DNA of 64,000 nucleotides from Selenomonas sp. WCT3 (GTDB lineage: Bacteria; Bacillota; Negativicutes; Selenomonadales; Selenomonadaceae). Every line of letters starts with the position of its first letter. Within the stretch, counting starts at the first letter, position 1. Shown here piece after piece: positions 8,448 to 16,434 of the stretch. The DNA lies in contig FNCM01000013.1 of assembly GCA_900100835.1 (NCBI GenBank), positions 18,365 through 82,364 on the forward strand. The letters run 5' to 3'. The position numbers were made by a program, and so were the translations under genes. The notes beneath the pieces were generated by a model that worked only from the letters and a program-made list of their open reading frames with translations, was not told the origin of the DNA and did no database searches.

Positions 8448-8537
8448 TCAGTGCGTCAACCACCACTCAAATATTTTGAGTAGCACACCGACGATTAACG
8501 GAGCAACGATGAGCTCAACGAATTTCTTGAGAAACAA
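8448..8537 (-). CDS. 29-residue membrane peptide, Fst-like type I toxin
   Basis: Translation starts at a TTG at 8537-8535 with GGAAGGAGG 8 bases before it and gives a 29-residue peptide: MFLKKFVELIVAPLIVGV followed by LLKIFEWWLTH. One hydrophobic helix with basic N-terminus and a conserved-looking VAPLIVGVLLKIFE core match the pattern of Fst/Ldr-type toxins (Fst core IAPIFVGLVLE), which insert in the membrane and stop growth. A hairpin in the short leader (CCTCC near 8561-8557 with GGAGG at 8550-8546) would mask the ribosome binding site, also as in par RNAI. A TGCTATATA extended -10 lies at about 8573-8566. Identification rests on motif, size and locus layout, not on a database match. Confidence 0.7.
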   Translation of the reverse strand: MFLKKFVELIVAPLIVGVLLKIFEWWLTH

Positions 8538-8640
8538 AAGATACACCTCCTTCCTTTGGAGGCTGTATATAGCATATCATATATGAAAAGGAATAGGAAG
8601 ATCGTTTGTTTGGTTGGTTCCATGTTTTTTTATAAAAGGG

Positions 8641-8684
8641 TTGACAACTTTACATACGAATGCTATTATCGTATGTAAAGTTGT
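8641..8684 (+). promoter_or_regulatory. T-box operon promoter inside a 16-bp inverted repeat
   Basis: TTGACA (8641-8646), 17-bp spacer, TATTAT (8664-8669). Bases 8644-8659 and 8669-8684 are perfect inverted repeats around a 9-nt centre, so the dyad spans the spacer, the -10 and the likely transcription start near 8676. This could be an operator in addition to the T-box. Confidence 0.65.
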
Positions 8685-8710
8685 AAATAACAAAACACAT
8701 ATCACACATA

Positions 8711-9018
8711 GTTGATGACGAGAAAGAGTACGTTTGCGTGATGACCTATAGCGAGCCGGGTATGGTGAAAGCCGGTGGGATAGCGGGAGCGGAAAATCAT
8801 CTCCGAGACATGGCGCCGAACGGCAGCGATTCGCTGTCAGTAAGTGGCCACGGCAGCTCCCCGTTACAGGAGCCGCGTATGATGGTACGTTGATTCCATG
8901 AGGAAATGATATCGATACTGCCAGAGTACGTAGTAGAGCGCCATAGCGGATAAAGCTATGGAATCTGGGTGGTAACGCGGATATAACGTCCGTCCCTTTA
9001 CGGGGACGGGCGTTTTTT
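8711..9018 (+). promoter_or_regulatory. T-box riboswitch leader, isoleucine specifier predicted
   Basis: Typical order of elements: stem I 5' strand with GAGAAAGAGTAC (8720-8731), a distal loop with GGTATGGTGAAAGCC, the specifier loop GGAAA-ATC-A (ATC at 8796-8798), a stem III near 8941-8961, the T-box TGGGTGGTAACGCGG (8966-8980) and a terminator (8987-8996 with 9003-9012, then TTTTTT). The specifier position was placed by alignment with the known glyQS layout (GAAA, codon, A). The antiterminator bulge TGGT (8970-8973) would pair with a tRNA ending in ACCA, which fits tRNA-Ile (discriminator A). Uncharged tRNA-Ile should prevent termination and switch on the MFS gene. Confidence 0.85.
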
Positions 9019-9060
9019 ATTTTATCAGCACTTAGGAATTTATTTTAGGAGGAATCATCT

Positions 9061-10389
9061 ATGGAAAATCTGGACCTTGACAGACTCAAACGCAAGCGGG
9101 ACTGGCGGATCATCCTGCCGGTATTCTTAGTCTCCATCATCGCCTGCATTGACCGCGTCAACGTGGCCTATGCCAAGCTCACCATGACCCAGGACCTTCC
9201 CTGGATTACCCCGGAGGTATTCGGTGCCGGTGCTGGCATCTTCTTCGTGGGCTACCTCATCTTCGAGATTCCCGGCTCTCTGGTGGCAGCGAAATTCTCG
9301 GCTACCAAATGGATTGCCCGCATCATGTTCACCTGGGGTCTGGTCTGCGTGGCCATGGCCTTTATGACGACCCAGTTCCATTTCTATCTCTGTCGCTTCC
9401 TGTTAGGCGCTTCGGAGGCAAGCCTCTATCCGGTTATCTACTCCATCCTGTTCCCCCGCTGGTTTACCGCGGCGGAACGCTCCCGGGCCACTAGTCTGAT
9501 GCTCACGAGCCTTTTGCTCTCGAACATCATCGGCGCGCCGCTGGCTGGTGTCCTCTTAGAGACTTCGTTCTTCGGTATGCATGGCTGGCAGGAACTCTTC
9601 ATCCTCGAGGCCGTTCCGGCCTTGGCTTTTGCCGTATTCTTCTTCTTCTGTGTCAAAGACCGTCCGGATCAGGTTCATTGGCTCACGGCGGCTGAGAAAA
9701 AATACCTCACGGAAAACTACGAAGCCGAGCAGGCCGCTATGCAGGGCCGCAAGAAATACACGGTCCTCAAAGCCTTCAAAGACCCAAAAGTCCTCAAACT
9801 CTGTCTCATTTACTTCCTCTGGGTCGTTGGTTTCTGGGGCTTCTATTTCTGGATGCCGACGGTGCTCAAAGAACTCTCTGGTCTTTCGACCTCGCTCCTG
9901 GGCGGTGCTATCGCCATCCCCATGACGGCGGCACTCGTTGTGCAGGTCATCATCGGCTATACCTCCACGCGTACGGGGGATAAAGTCTGGCATGTAGCTG
10001 GCGCCCTCTTCGTCGGTGCGGTTGGCCTAGCCTGCTCCCCCCATGCGGGCAGCCTCGGCATGGCCCTCTTCCTCGTCTGCCTCTCGGCTATCGGTATCCA
10101 TGCTGCCATGGGCGTATGGTGGACCATTCCGACGACTTTCCTTACGGGACCGGCTGCAGCCGCATCGGTCGCCCTCATCAACAGCTGCGGCAACATCGGC
10201 GGCTGGGTGGGCCCCAACATGATGGCATGGGTCAAAACCACCACCGGTAATTTCGACCTCGGGTACTACATCATGGGAGCCTTCATGTTCCTCTCTGGCC
10301 TGCTGGTTCTTTCTATTAAATATAAGTTCAACGGCCAGGTTCGCGAAGATGCCGACCCCGTAGCCAAAGTGGCGACGGTTGACGCTTGA
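9061..10389 (+). CDS. MFS transporter, anion:cation symporter type, T-box controlled
   Basis: 442 residues, twelve predicted transmembrane helices in two halves. The N-terminal half carries DRVNVAYAKLTM and GYLIFEIPGSLVAAKF and then GASEASLYPVIYSILFPRWF, patterns common to the ACS family (tartrate, nicotinate, 4-hydroxyphenylacetate and related permeases). It should import a small organic anion with a cation. The unusual feature is control by a T-box with a predicted isoleucine codon, which suggests that the substrate is connected to branched-chain amino acid supply (isoleucine or a 2-oxo/hydroxy-acid precursor). AGGAGG precedes the ATG. Single-gene operon. Confidence 0.85.
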   Translation: MENLDLDRLKRKRDWRIILPVFLVSIIACIDRVNVAYAKLTMTQDLPWITPEVFGAGAGIFFVGYLIFEIPGSLVAAKFSATKWIARIMFTWGLVCVAMAFMTTQFHFYLCRFLLGASEASLYPVIYSILFPRWFTAAERSRATSLMLTSLLLSNIIGAPLAGVLLETSFFGMHGWQELFILEAVPALAFAVFFFFCVKDRPDQVHWLTAAEKKYLTENYEAEQAAMQGRKKYTVLKAFKDPKVLKLCLIYFLWVVGFWGFYFWMPTVLKELSGLSTSLLGGAIAIPMTAALVVQVIIGYTSTRTGDKVWHVAGALFVGAVGLACSPHAGSLGMALFLVCLSAIGIHAAMGVWWTIPTTFLTGPAAAASVALINSCGNIGGWVGPNMMAWVKTTTGNFDLGYYIMGAFMFLSGLLVLSIKYKFNGQVREDADPVAKVATVDA

Positions 10390-10417
10390 GAATAAATAAA
10401 AATGTTGTATATTTTTT

Positions 10418-10440
10418 GCAGCCGAAAGGCTGCTTTTTTT
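10418..10440 (+). terminator. Terminator after the MFS gene
   Basis: GCAGCC-GAAA-GGCTGC followed by eight T residues. Confidence 0.9.
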
Positions 10441-10525
10441 CTTTTCGCGTCATGTATAAAAGTGAGAGGGGCAAGGAACCACTCCTCGAGAAACTACCAT
10501 CCCATATAGAAAGGAAGTAATCCAA

Positions 10526-10744
10526 ATGGCAAAACGCAAAGACAACACCACCAAACTCATCTTCAAAGTCGTCATTGGCCAGACGGCCGATGGCAAAGAA
10601 AAGCTGGCCCAGCGCACCTATAGCAACATCAACGCCGAGCTCACGGACGATCAGTTCTATGCGGTAGCCCGTGCACTGGCCGAGTTCCAGACGGGCACGG
10701 TCAGCGCCTACATCCGTCAGGATGCCAGCAGCATCGTAGCGTAA
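10526..10744 (+). CDS. DUF1659 family small protein
   Basis: 72 residues, TKLIFKVVIGQTADGKEKLAQRTYSNI then LTDDQFYAVARALAEFQ, the usual pattern of DUF1659. In Firmicutes this family is nearly always next to DUF2922 and YvrJ genes, as here. Function unknown. AAGGAAG lies before the ATG. First of three small genes read as one operon (gap to the next gene 27 bases). Confidence 0.8.
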   Translation: MAKRKDNTTKLIFKVVIGQTADGKEKLAQRTYSNINAELTDDQFYAVARALAEFQTGTVSAYIRQDASSIVA

Positions 10745-10771
10745 TCGTAGATAGCGAAAGGAGAATGCATT

Positions 10772-10987
10772 ATGAAATCCACACTCAAAATCCTCATGAA
10801 TCTGGCCAACGGCAAAACGACAACGATTACGGTCCCGAATCCCCGTGCCGACATCACGAAGGCGGATATCGATGCCTTCGTTGAGGCCATCACCTCCACG
10901 AAAGCACTGATTGTCGCCGGCTATCCGGCCGTGGGCCTCAAAAAGGCTTACATCCAGAACGTGGACGATCAGGAAATCGTCGCATGA
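10772..10987 (+). CDS. DUF2922 family small protein
   Basis: 71 residues: LKILMNLANGKTTTITVPNP followed by RADITKADIDAFVEAI, typical of DUF2922. AAAGGAG before the ATG. The stop codon overlaps the ATG of the YvrJ gene. Function unknown. Confidence 0.8.
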   Translation: MKSTLKILMNLANGKTTTITVPNPRADITKADIDAFVEAITSTKALIVAGYPAVGLKKAYIQNVDDQEIVA

Positions 10988-11136
10988 CCATGGAAAACAC
11001 CATCCTGACGGCAATATCCACCGTTGGCTTCCCCATCGTAGTCACCTTCTACCTGCTAACCCGTTTCCAGCGTTCGATGGATAACTTCACCGAGCAGCTG
11101 GCAAACCTGGTAAAAGAACTTCAACGCCGCCCTTGA
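10984..11136 (+). CDS. YvrJ family membrane peptide
   Basis: A 50-residue peptide with one transmembrane helix (TVGFPIVVTFYLLTRFQ) and an amphipathic charged tail, the YvrJ pattern. The ATG at 10984 overlaps the stop of the DUF2922 gene (ATGA); a second ATG two codons on is an alternative start. Completes the DUF1659-DUF2922-YvrJ trio. Confidence 0.8.
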   Translation: MTMENTILTAISTVGFPIVVTFYLLTRFQRSMDNFTEQLANLVKELQRRP

Positions 11137-11143
11137 GATAGAG

Positions 11144-11174
11144 AAAGGCTCCCTGCAGCTTGCGGGGAGTCTTT
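11144..11174 (+). terminator. Hairpin after the YvrJ gene
   Basis: AAAGGCTCCC with GGGAGTCTTT around a 10-nt loop; the T-tract is short, so termination is likely but not certain. Confidence 0.5.
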
Positions 11175-11288
11175 CGTGTGAAAAACAATGCAAAACCAAT
11201 TGTAATTTATATTTAATCAATTTATAATAATAACAAGGCGTCTAATGTTTCACACCTGTATTAAATAATGGAAAAGAGGAATCCATCC

Positions 11289-11840
11289 ATGATTTATCCA
11301 AACCAACATGAAGTAAGCGCCATTGTTCCCTTTACTGCCGAGGATGGCGGAGAGGGAACGAAAATCTTGACCAGCAGCGGAGAGAGCATCCTGCAGGAGA
11401 ATCGGACGGTGAGCTACATCGTCCGGCACTATGCCGAGAACGAGGACAAGACCTTGCGACTGATTGGCCACCACTATGCCCCGAGTCTGGGGGCACGCCA
11501 TGCTTTTCTGCTCCCCATATCCCTCGATATGCTTCTGGTGGGATTAAAGTACCGTACCCCTGGCTACAGCAGCCATCACCGGACTTGGGCCTACATCAAC
11601 ATCGGCCATGTGGAAAGACTCCATGCAGACCCGGAAAACAAACGGAACAGCTACATTGAACTCACGGGAGGAAGGCCCCTGCATTTGCTATGGTCGGTGG
11701 CAACGGTGCGGGAGAAACTGGTCGAGGCCCAGTACATCTATCTCCGGCAGCTTCAGCATACAAGGCTCATCCTGCAACGCATTGACAACCATATGCTGCG
11801 CAAAGGAATGGAACCGGGTTGGTTAGGAGAAAAGTCCTAA
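11289..11840 (+). CDS. ComK-like protein
   Basis: 183 residues. The central region RLIGHHYAPSLGARHAF, the aromatic/Pro segment and YINIGHVERL followed by YIELTGGRPLHLLWSVATVREKL follow the spacing of ComK (CRFFGSSYAGRK…, WISHVHV…, VTFSNGK…LPISYNSF), the DNA-binding master regulator of competence in bacilli. The resemblance is distant. The ATG at 11289 is preferred to one at 11268 because AGAGGAA sits 8 bases before it. It follows the small-protein trio and precedes the polysaccharide locus, with terminators on both sides. Confidence 0.55.
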   Translation: MIYPNQHEVSAIVPFTAEDGGEGTKILTSSGESILQENRTVSYIVRHYAENEDKTLRLIGHHYAPSLGARHAFLLPISLDMLLVGLKYRTPGYSSHHRTWAYINIGHVERLHADPENKRNSYIELTGGRPLHLLWSVATVREKLVEAQYIYLRQLQHTRLILQRIDNHMLRKGMEPGWLGEKS

Positions 11841-11867
11841 CAATACAACAGATAGCTAAGATAATAC

Positions 11868-11910
11868 GCCTAGATGATTCGAAATAATCGAATTATCTAG
11901 GCGTTTTCTT
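11868..11910 (+). terminator. Terminator after the ComK-like gene
   Basis: ACGCCTAGATGATTCGA pairs with TCGAATTATCTAGGCGT (one G-T pair) around a 5-nt loop, followed by TTTTC. Confidence 0.85.
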
Positions 11911-11922
11911 GTGTGTAAAATT

Positions 11923-11951
11923 GACATAAAAGTACACGAAATATATAATTG
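11923..11951 (+). promoter_or_regulatory. Promoter of the polysaccharide locus
   Basis: TTGACA (11923-11928), 17 bp, TATAAT (11946-11951): full consensus, 65 bases before the first gene of the cluster. Confidence 0.8.
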
Positions 11952-12015
11952 CAATAGGTGCGTATAGATAATAGTGCATATTAAAATATAAGAAGAAATA
12001 GGGGAGAACAATCAC

Positions 12016-13377
12016 ATGGAAAAAGAAGAAAGCATCGACCTCGGCAGACTCCTGCAGATCATGATCGGGCGCAAGAAAGTAGTAGGCAGCATCATCGCCG
12101 TCTGCACCATCCTCGCCGTCATCATAGCCTTCATCCTGCCGAAACAGTATGAGTCCACCACCCTCGTCCAGACCCGCAGTGCTGGCAAGGATATCGGTGG
12201 TGCCGCCGCCATGGCCGCTGCTATGGGGATAAATCTTGGCAGTTTGGGCGGCGGCAGTTCTAATGCATCGCCGCTTAACTATATCGAACTCATGAAATCC
12301 CGCCGTGTCCTCGACCCGATTATCGACCAGATAGACTGGCCCGATGAGAAGAAAAAGCCGGAAGCTAAAGAGTTTGCGAAAAAGAACCTCAAAATAGAGA
12401 ACACCAAGCAGACCAACCTCATCACGGTAACGGCTACAGGACGCACACCGGAGGAGGCCCAGATGATTTCCCAGGGGGTAGTGGATAACTTCCTTGCCAT
12501 GCAGACGGAAAACAGCCAGCAGACCCAGAGCCTGCTCGTAACCTTCCTCAACGACCGCATCGAAAAGGCCAAACAAGAAGCCGACGATGCCGCCGCCAAA
12601 CTTGCCGCCTACTCCAAGGAAAACAAAATCTACAGCCCCACGGACCAGGCAAAACTTGCCATCGAGCAGTTAAATGCCTACGACAAGACCATCGGGGAAA
12701 TGCAGGTCAAACAGAAATCGGCCCAGGCACAGTACGATGTTGCTACGCAAAAACTCGGTGAGCAGAAAGCCGGTGCCAGAAACTTCAACATCAATGACAA
12801 CAGTACGGTCCAGAGCATCCGCTCCCAGATTGTCAAACAGGAAGTCGATCTCGTCGGCCTTCGGCAGAAATACACTGAAAATCATCCCAACGTAATTGCC
12901 GCCAAGAACCAGCTGGCCCAGCTCCAGCAGGCCCTTACCGATGAAGTTGGTGCCGTCGTTGGCTCCAACGCTGCTAGCCTCAACGCGGCCCAGATGGAAA
13001 TCCTCAAGAACCAGGCAGTAGCCCAGGCCGAAGCCAGTGCCGCCAGCGCCAGCGAAGAAGCCATCAAGGCGAAAAAATCCGAAAAAGAAGCCGAAATCGG
13101 CAAACTCCCGGATGCCATGATGAACTATATCCAGCTGGAAAGCGATGCCAAAATCAAACAGCAGATATACCTGAGCCTCGTCCAGCAGTGCGAGCAGGAC
13201 AAAATCCAGGAAGCTATGGAATCCATGGACATCCAGATCATCGACGCCGCTAATCTCCCGGATGAAGACAAGCCAGCCGCACCGCGCAAAAAGCTTATTG
13301 CCGCCATAGGTTTCGTCATTGGCTGTCTGATTAGCTTTGGGTATGGACTGATTTGCTATAAACGAGAAGAGGTCTGA
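12016..13377 (+). CDS. Polysaccharide chain-length regulator, Wzz / GumC type
   Basis: 453 residues with the Wzz layout: an N-terminal transmembrane helix (about residues 25-45), a Wzz domain (LPKQYESTTLVQTR), a long helical coiled-coil periplasmic part (about 180-390) and a C-terminal helix (AIGFVIGCLISFGYGLICY). No Walker motifs follow, so the tyrosine kinase domain of Gram-positive BY-kinases is absent. It sets the modal length of the polymer made by Wzy in the inner membrane. First gene of the polysaccharide operon; the next start is 1 base after its stop. Confidence 0.88.
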   Translation: MEKEESIDLGRLLQIMIGRKKVVGSIIAVCTILAVIIAFILPKQYESTTLVQTRSAGKDIGGAAAMAAAMGINLGSLGGGSSNASPLNYIELMKSRRVLDPIIDQIDWPDEKKKPEAKEFAKKNLKIENTKQTNLITVTATGRTPEEAQMISQGVVDNFLAMQTENSQQTQSLLVTFLNDRIEKAKQEADDAAAKLAAYSKENKIYSPTDQAKLAIEQLNAYDKTIGEMQVKQKSAQAQYDVATQKLGEQKAGARNFNINDNSTVQSIRSQIVKQEVDLVGLRQKYTENHPNVIAAKNQLAQLQQALTDEVGAVVGSNAASLNAAQMEILKNQAVAQAEASAASASEEAIKAKKSEKEAEIGKLPDAMMNYIQLESDAKIKQQIYLSLVQQCEQDKIQEAMESMDIQIIDAANLPDEDKPAAPRKKLIAAIGFVIGCLISFGYGLICYKREEV

Positions 13378-13378
13378 C

Positions 13379-15223
13379 GTGTTGACATATCTACAACGAA
13401 TACGAGATAAATTAAAATTGCTATTGATCGACGCCATAATCTTGGCTGTAATGCCCTTGGTAGCCTTACTGCTCCGTTTCGAGGGAACAGTTCCCGCCGC
13501 CGAATTCGACACCTTCCGGGCATGTCTTCCCTGGATGGTGCTGATTTCGTTGGCTATTTTCTACTTCTATGGCATGTATCACCGTATCTGGCACTATGCC
13601 CGGATACGTGACCTCATTGCGATAATCGGCGCCATTACCCTGTCCCAAGCCATTGTCTTCTTGGTGATATCCATGGCGGCCATTTCCGTGCCGCGCAGTG
13701 TCATCATCCTGACCTGGCTGCTCACGATTTGCGCCGTAGGGGCCAGCCGTCTGGCTTACAAAGTCAATCTGGACTTGGTGACAGAATCCCAGGGAGACCG
13801 GAAAAATCTCCTCATCGTCGGCGCTGGCGATGCCGGTGCTATGCTGGTGCGCGAATTAGAGCAAAAAGCCACCGCCACCATCTGCATCGTCGGCTTCGTC
13901 GACGATGACGAAAAGAAACAAAAAGGAAGACTTGCTGGTTTTCCTATACTTGGCACCATCAGCGAGATTCCTAGAGTGGTACAGGAAAACAAAATCGACA
14001 AAATCGTTATCGCCATACCCTCGGCGGATGGCGATACCATCCGCCATATTGCTATGCAATGTCGCAAAACGGGGGCAAAAGTCCGCATCATGCCGGGCAT
14101 CTACGAAATGATGACCGACGAAGTCGGCATGGGAGAAATGCGCGAAATCCGCTTGGAGGATTTACTGCGCCGCGACCCCATTCATCTCGACTTTGCCAAG
14201 ATAACCAACTACATAGCCGGCAAAACGGTGCTAATCACCGGCGCTGGCGGTTCTATAGGTTCCGAGATTTCCCGCCAAATCAGCCGGGTAGGAGCCAAGG
14301 AAATCATCCTCCTAGGCCGTGGGGAAAACAGCATCTACGAAATCCATCAGGAACTCAAGCGGAAATTCCCGGAGCAGCGCTATCATACGGTAATCGCTAA
14401 CATCACAGATAGAGACCGTATGGAACGGGTTTTTAAACGATTCCAGCCTGAGGTTGTATTCCATGCTGCGGCGCACAAACATGTTCCGCTTATGGAAATA
14501 CAGCCTGAAGAAGCCATCAAAAACAATGTCTTTGGCACGAAAAACGTGGCAGAACTAGCCGATGTAAATCACGCGGAAATCTTCGTGTTGATATCCACGG
14601 ACAAAGCCGTAAATCCAACCAGCGTCATGGGCGCTACCAAACGCACGGCAGAGCTGGTCTTGCAGGAAATCAACCAGCACAGCAAGACAAAGTTCGTCAC
14701 CGTAAGATTCGGCAACGTTCTCGGCAGCCGCGGCAGTGTGGTGCCACTTTTCGAAAAACAAATCGCCGCAGGTGGCCCGGTAACGGTTACCCATAAAGAA
14801 ATGACTCGGTTCTTTATGACCATACCGGAGGCAGTCCAGCTGGTACTCCAAGCAGGCAGCCAGGCCGAAGGCGGCGAGGTATTCCTTTTCGACATGGGAA
14901 AACCTGTAAAAATCAAAGACATGGCCGAAGACCTGATAAGACTCCACGGCCTCACCCCGGGCGAGGACATCCAGATAACCTACACGGGCCTAAGACCAGG
15001 AGAAAAACTCTACGAAGAACTCCTGACCAGTGAAGAAGGTACAACCAGTACCAAACACAAGAAAATCTTCAAGGCCCAAATACAGCCGCTGGATGAGGAA
15101 GATTTAAAACAAAGCCTGCAAACACTCAAAGAAACCGTAGATAGAACGGTAATCTTGCAGACGTTAAAACATATGATACCGACTTATAAAAGCAAGCAAT
15201 TGGAAGAAGGAATTGAAAAATGA
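13379..15223 (+). CDS. Membrane nucleotide-sugar 4,6-dehydratase, CapD / WbpM / FlaA1 family
   Basis: 614 residues: four N-terminal transmembrane helices (to about 115), a first Rossmann-like domain (LLIVGAGDAGAMLVREL, about 142-158) and a catalytic SDR domain (LITGAGGSIGSEISRQI, about 285-301). The active site carries STDKAVNPTSVMGATKR, with Met-Lys in place of the Tyr-Lys pair, as in WbpM. It should convert UDP-GlcNAc to the 4-keto-6-deoxy sugar used by the aminotransferase encoded next. Start is GTG 13379 with AAGAGGT upstream; the stop overlaps the next ATG. Confidence 0.9.
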   Translation: MLTYLQRIRDKLKLLLIDAIILAVMPLVALLLRFEGTVPAAEFDTFRACLPWMVLISLAIFYFYGMYHRIWHYARIRDLIAIIGAITLSQAIVFLVISMAAISVPRSVIILTWLLTICAVGASRLAYKVNLDLVTESQGDRKNLLIVGAGDAGAMLVRELEQKATATICIVGFVDDDEKKQKGRLAGFPILGTISEIPRVVQENKIDKIVIAIPSADGDTIRHIAMQCRKTGAKVRIMPGIYEMMTDEVGMGEMREIRLEDLLRRDPIHLDFAKITNYIAGKTVLITGAGGSIGSEISRQISRVGAKEIILLGRGENSIYEIHQELKRKFPEQRYHTVIANITDRDRMERVFKRFQPEVVFHAAAHKHVPLMEIQPEEAIKNNVFGTKNVAELADVNHAEIFVLISTDKAVNPTSVMGATKRTAELVLQEINQHSKTKFVTVRFGNVLGSRGSVVPLFEKQIAAGGPVTVTHKEMTRFFMTIPEAVQLVLQAGSQAEGGEVFLFDMGKPVKIKDMAEDLIRLHGLTPGEDIQITYTGLRPGEKLYEELLTSEEGTTSTKHKKIFKAQIQPLDEEDLKQSLQTLKETVDRTVILQTLKHMIPTYKSKQLEEGIEK

Positions 15224-16434
15224 AATCCCGTCAAATAAGCTTTTCCCCTCCTGACATTACGGAGGAAGAAATCAAGGAAGTTGCCGAAGCTCTGCGTTCC
15301 GGCTGGATAACCACAGGCCCTAGAACAAAGAAGCTGGAGGCACAAATCGCAGACTACTGCCATACGAGCAAGGCAGTCTGCTTGAACTCCGCAACCGCAG
15401 CACTTGAGCTAACGTTGCGCGTGCTCGGCATCGGAAAAGGGGATGAAGTAATCACCAGCGCCTATACCTACACGGCATCAGCCAGCGTCATTGACCATGT
15501 GGGGGCAAAAATCGTATTGGTAGATACCGCTAAAGACAGCTGGGAAATGGATTATGATGCGCTGGAGAGAGCCATCACCGGGAAAACCAAGGCGATTATC
15601 CCCGTCGATTTGGGGGGTGTTCCCTGCGACTATGACAAGCTAAAAGCCATTGTCGAGGCGAAAAAAGACCTATTCCAGCCGAATAACAAAATCCAGCAGG
15701 CCATGGGCAGGATTGCTATTACCGCAGATGCTGCCCATGCCTTTGGAGCAAAATACAAAAGTCAGTCCATTGGTTCCGTAGCAGACTTTACGAGTTTCTC
15801 CTTTCATGCCGTGAAAAACTTCACCACAGCTGAAGGAGGTGCTGTAGTCTGGAAAGACATCGATGGGGTAGACAACGAGGAAATCTATCATCAGTATCAG
15901 CTCTTTAGTCTTCACGGGCAGTCAAAAGATGCCTTGGCCAAAACAAAACTTGGGGCCTGGGAATACGACATCAAAGGGCCGTGGTACAAATGCAATATGA
16001 CCGATATCATGGCGGCAATTGGGCTCGTCCAGATGAAACGCTACCCGGCAATGCTGGAGCGGCGAAAAGAAATTATCGGCAAATATAATGAAGCATTCAA
16101 GGGGATGTCGATCCAGACACTAACGCATTATAGCGAAGACCATCAGAGTAGTGGGCACCTTTACTTAGTTCGTTTGCTGGGATTAGGAGAGGCAGAACGA
16201 AATGCTTTCATCACTAAGATGGCAGAGCGTGGTGTTGCCACGAATGTCCATTATAAACCATTACCGATGCATACGGCATACAAGAATCTGGGTTTTGATA
16301 TACAAAACTATCCGAATGCCTATGAGCAATATAAAAATGAAGTCACACTGCCACTGCATACCAAGTTGACGGATAAAGATGTGAACTACATTATTGAGAA
16401 TTTCAAAGAAGTATATCAGGAAGTGAATGCATGA
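15220..16434 (+). CDS. PLP-dependent sugar aminotransferase, DegT/DnrJ/EryC1/StrS family
   Basis: 404 residues; SGWITTGPRTKKLE at the start, AVCLNSATAALELTLR, DAAHAFGAKY and SFHAVKNFTTAEGG with the PLP lysine at residue 199. It should aminate the 4-keto sugar from the previous enzyme to a UDP-4-amino-4,6-dideoxy sugar (PglE/PseC-like chemistry). The ATG overlaps the previous stop and its own stop overlaps the next ATG, so translation is coupled along wzz-dehydratase-aminotransferase-transferase. Confidence 0.9.
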   Translation: MKSRQISFSPPDITEEEIKEVAEALRSGWITTGPRTKKLEAQIADYCHTSKAVCLNSATAALELTLRVLGIGKGDEVITSAYTYTASASVIDHVGAKIVLVDTAKDSWEMDYDALERAITGKTKAIIPVDLGGVPCDYDKLKAIVEAKKDLFQPNNKIQQAMGRIAITADAAHAFGAKYKSQSIGSVADFTSFSFHAVKNFTTAEGGAVVWKDIDGVDNEEIYHQYQLFSLHGQSKDALAKTKLGAWEYDIKGPWYKCNMTDIMAAIGLVQMKRYPAMLERRKEIIGKYNEAFKGMSIQTLTHYSEDHQSSGHLYLVRLLGLGEAERNAFITKMAERGVATNVHYKPLPMHTAYKNLGFDIQNYPNAYEQYKNEVTLPLHTKLTDKDVNYIIENFKEVYQEVNA

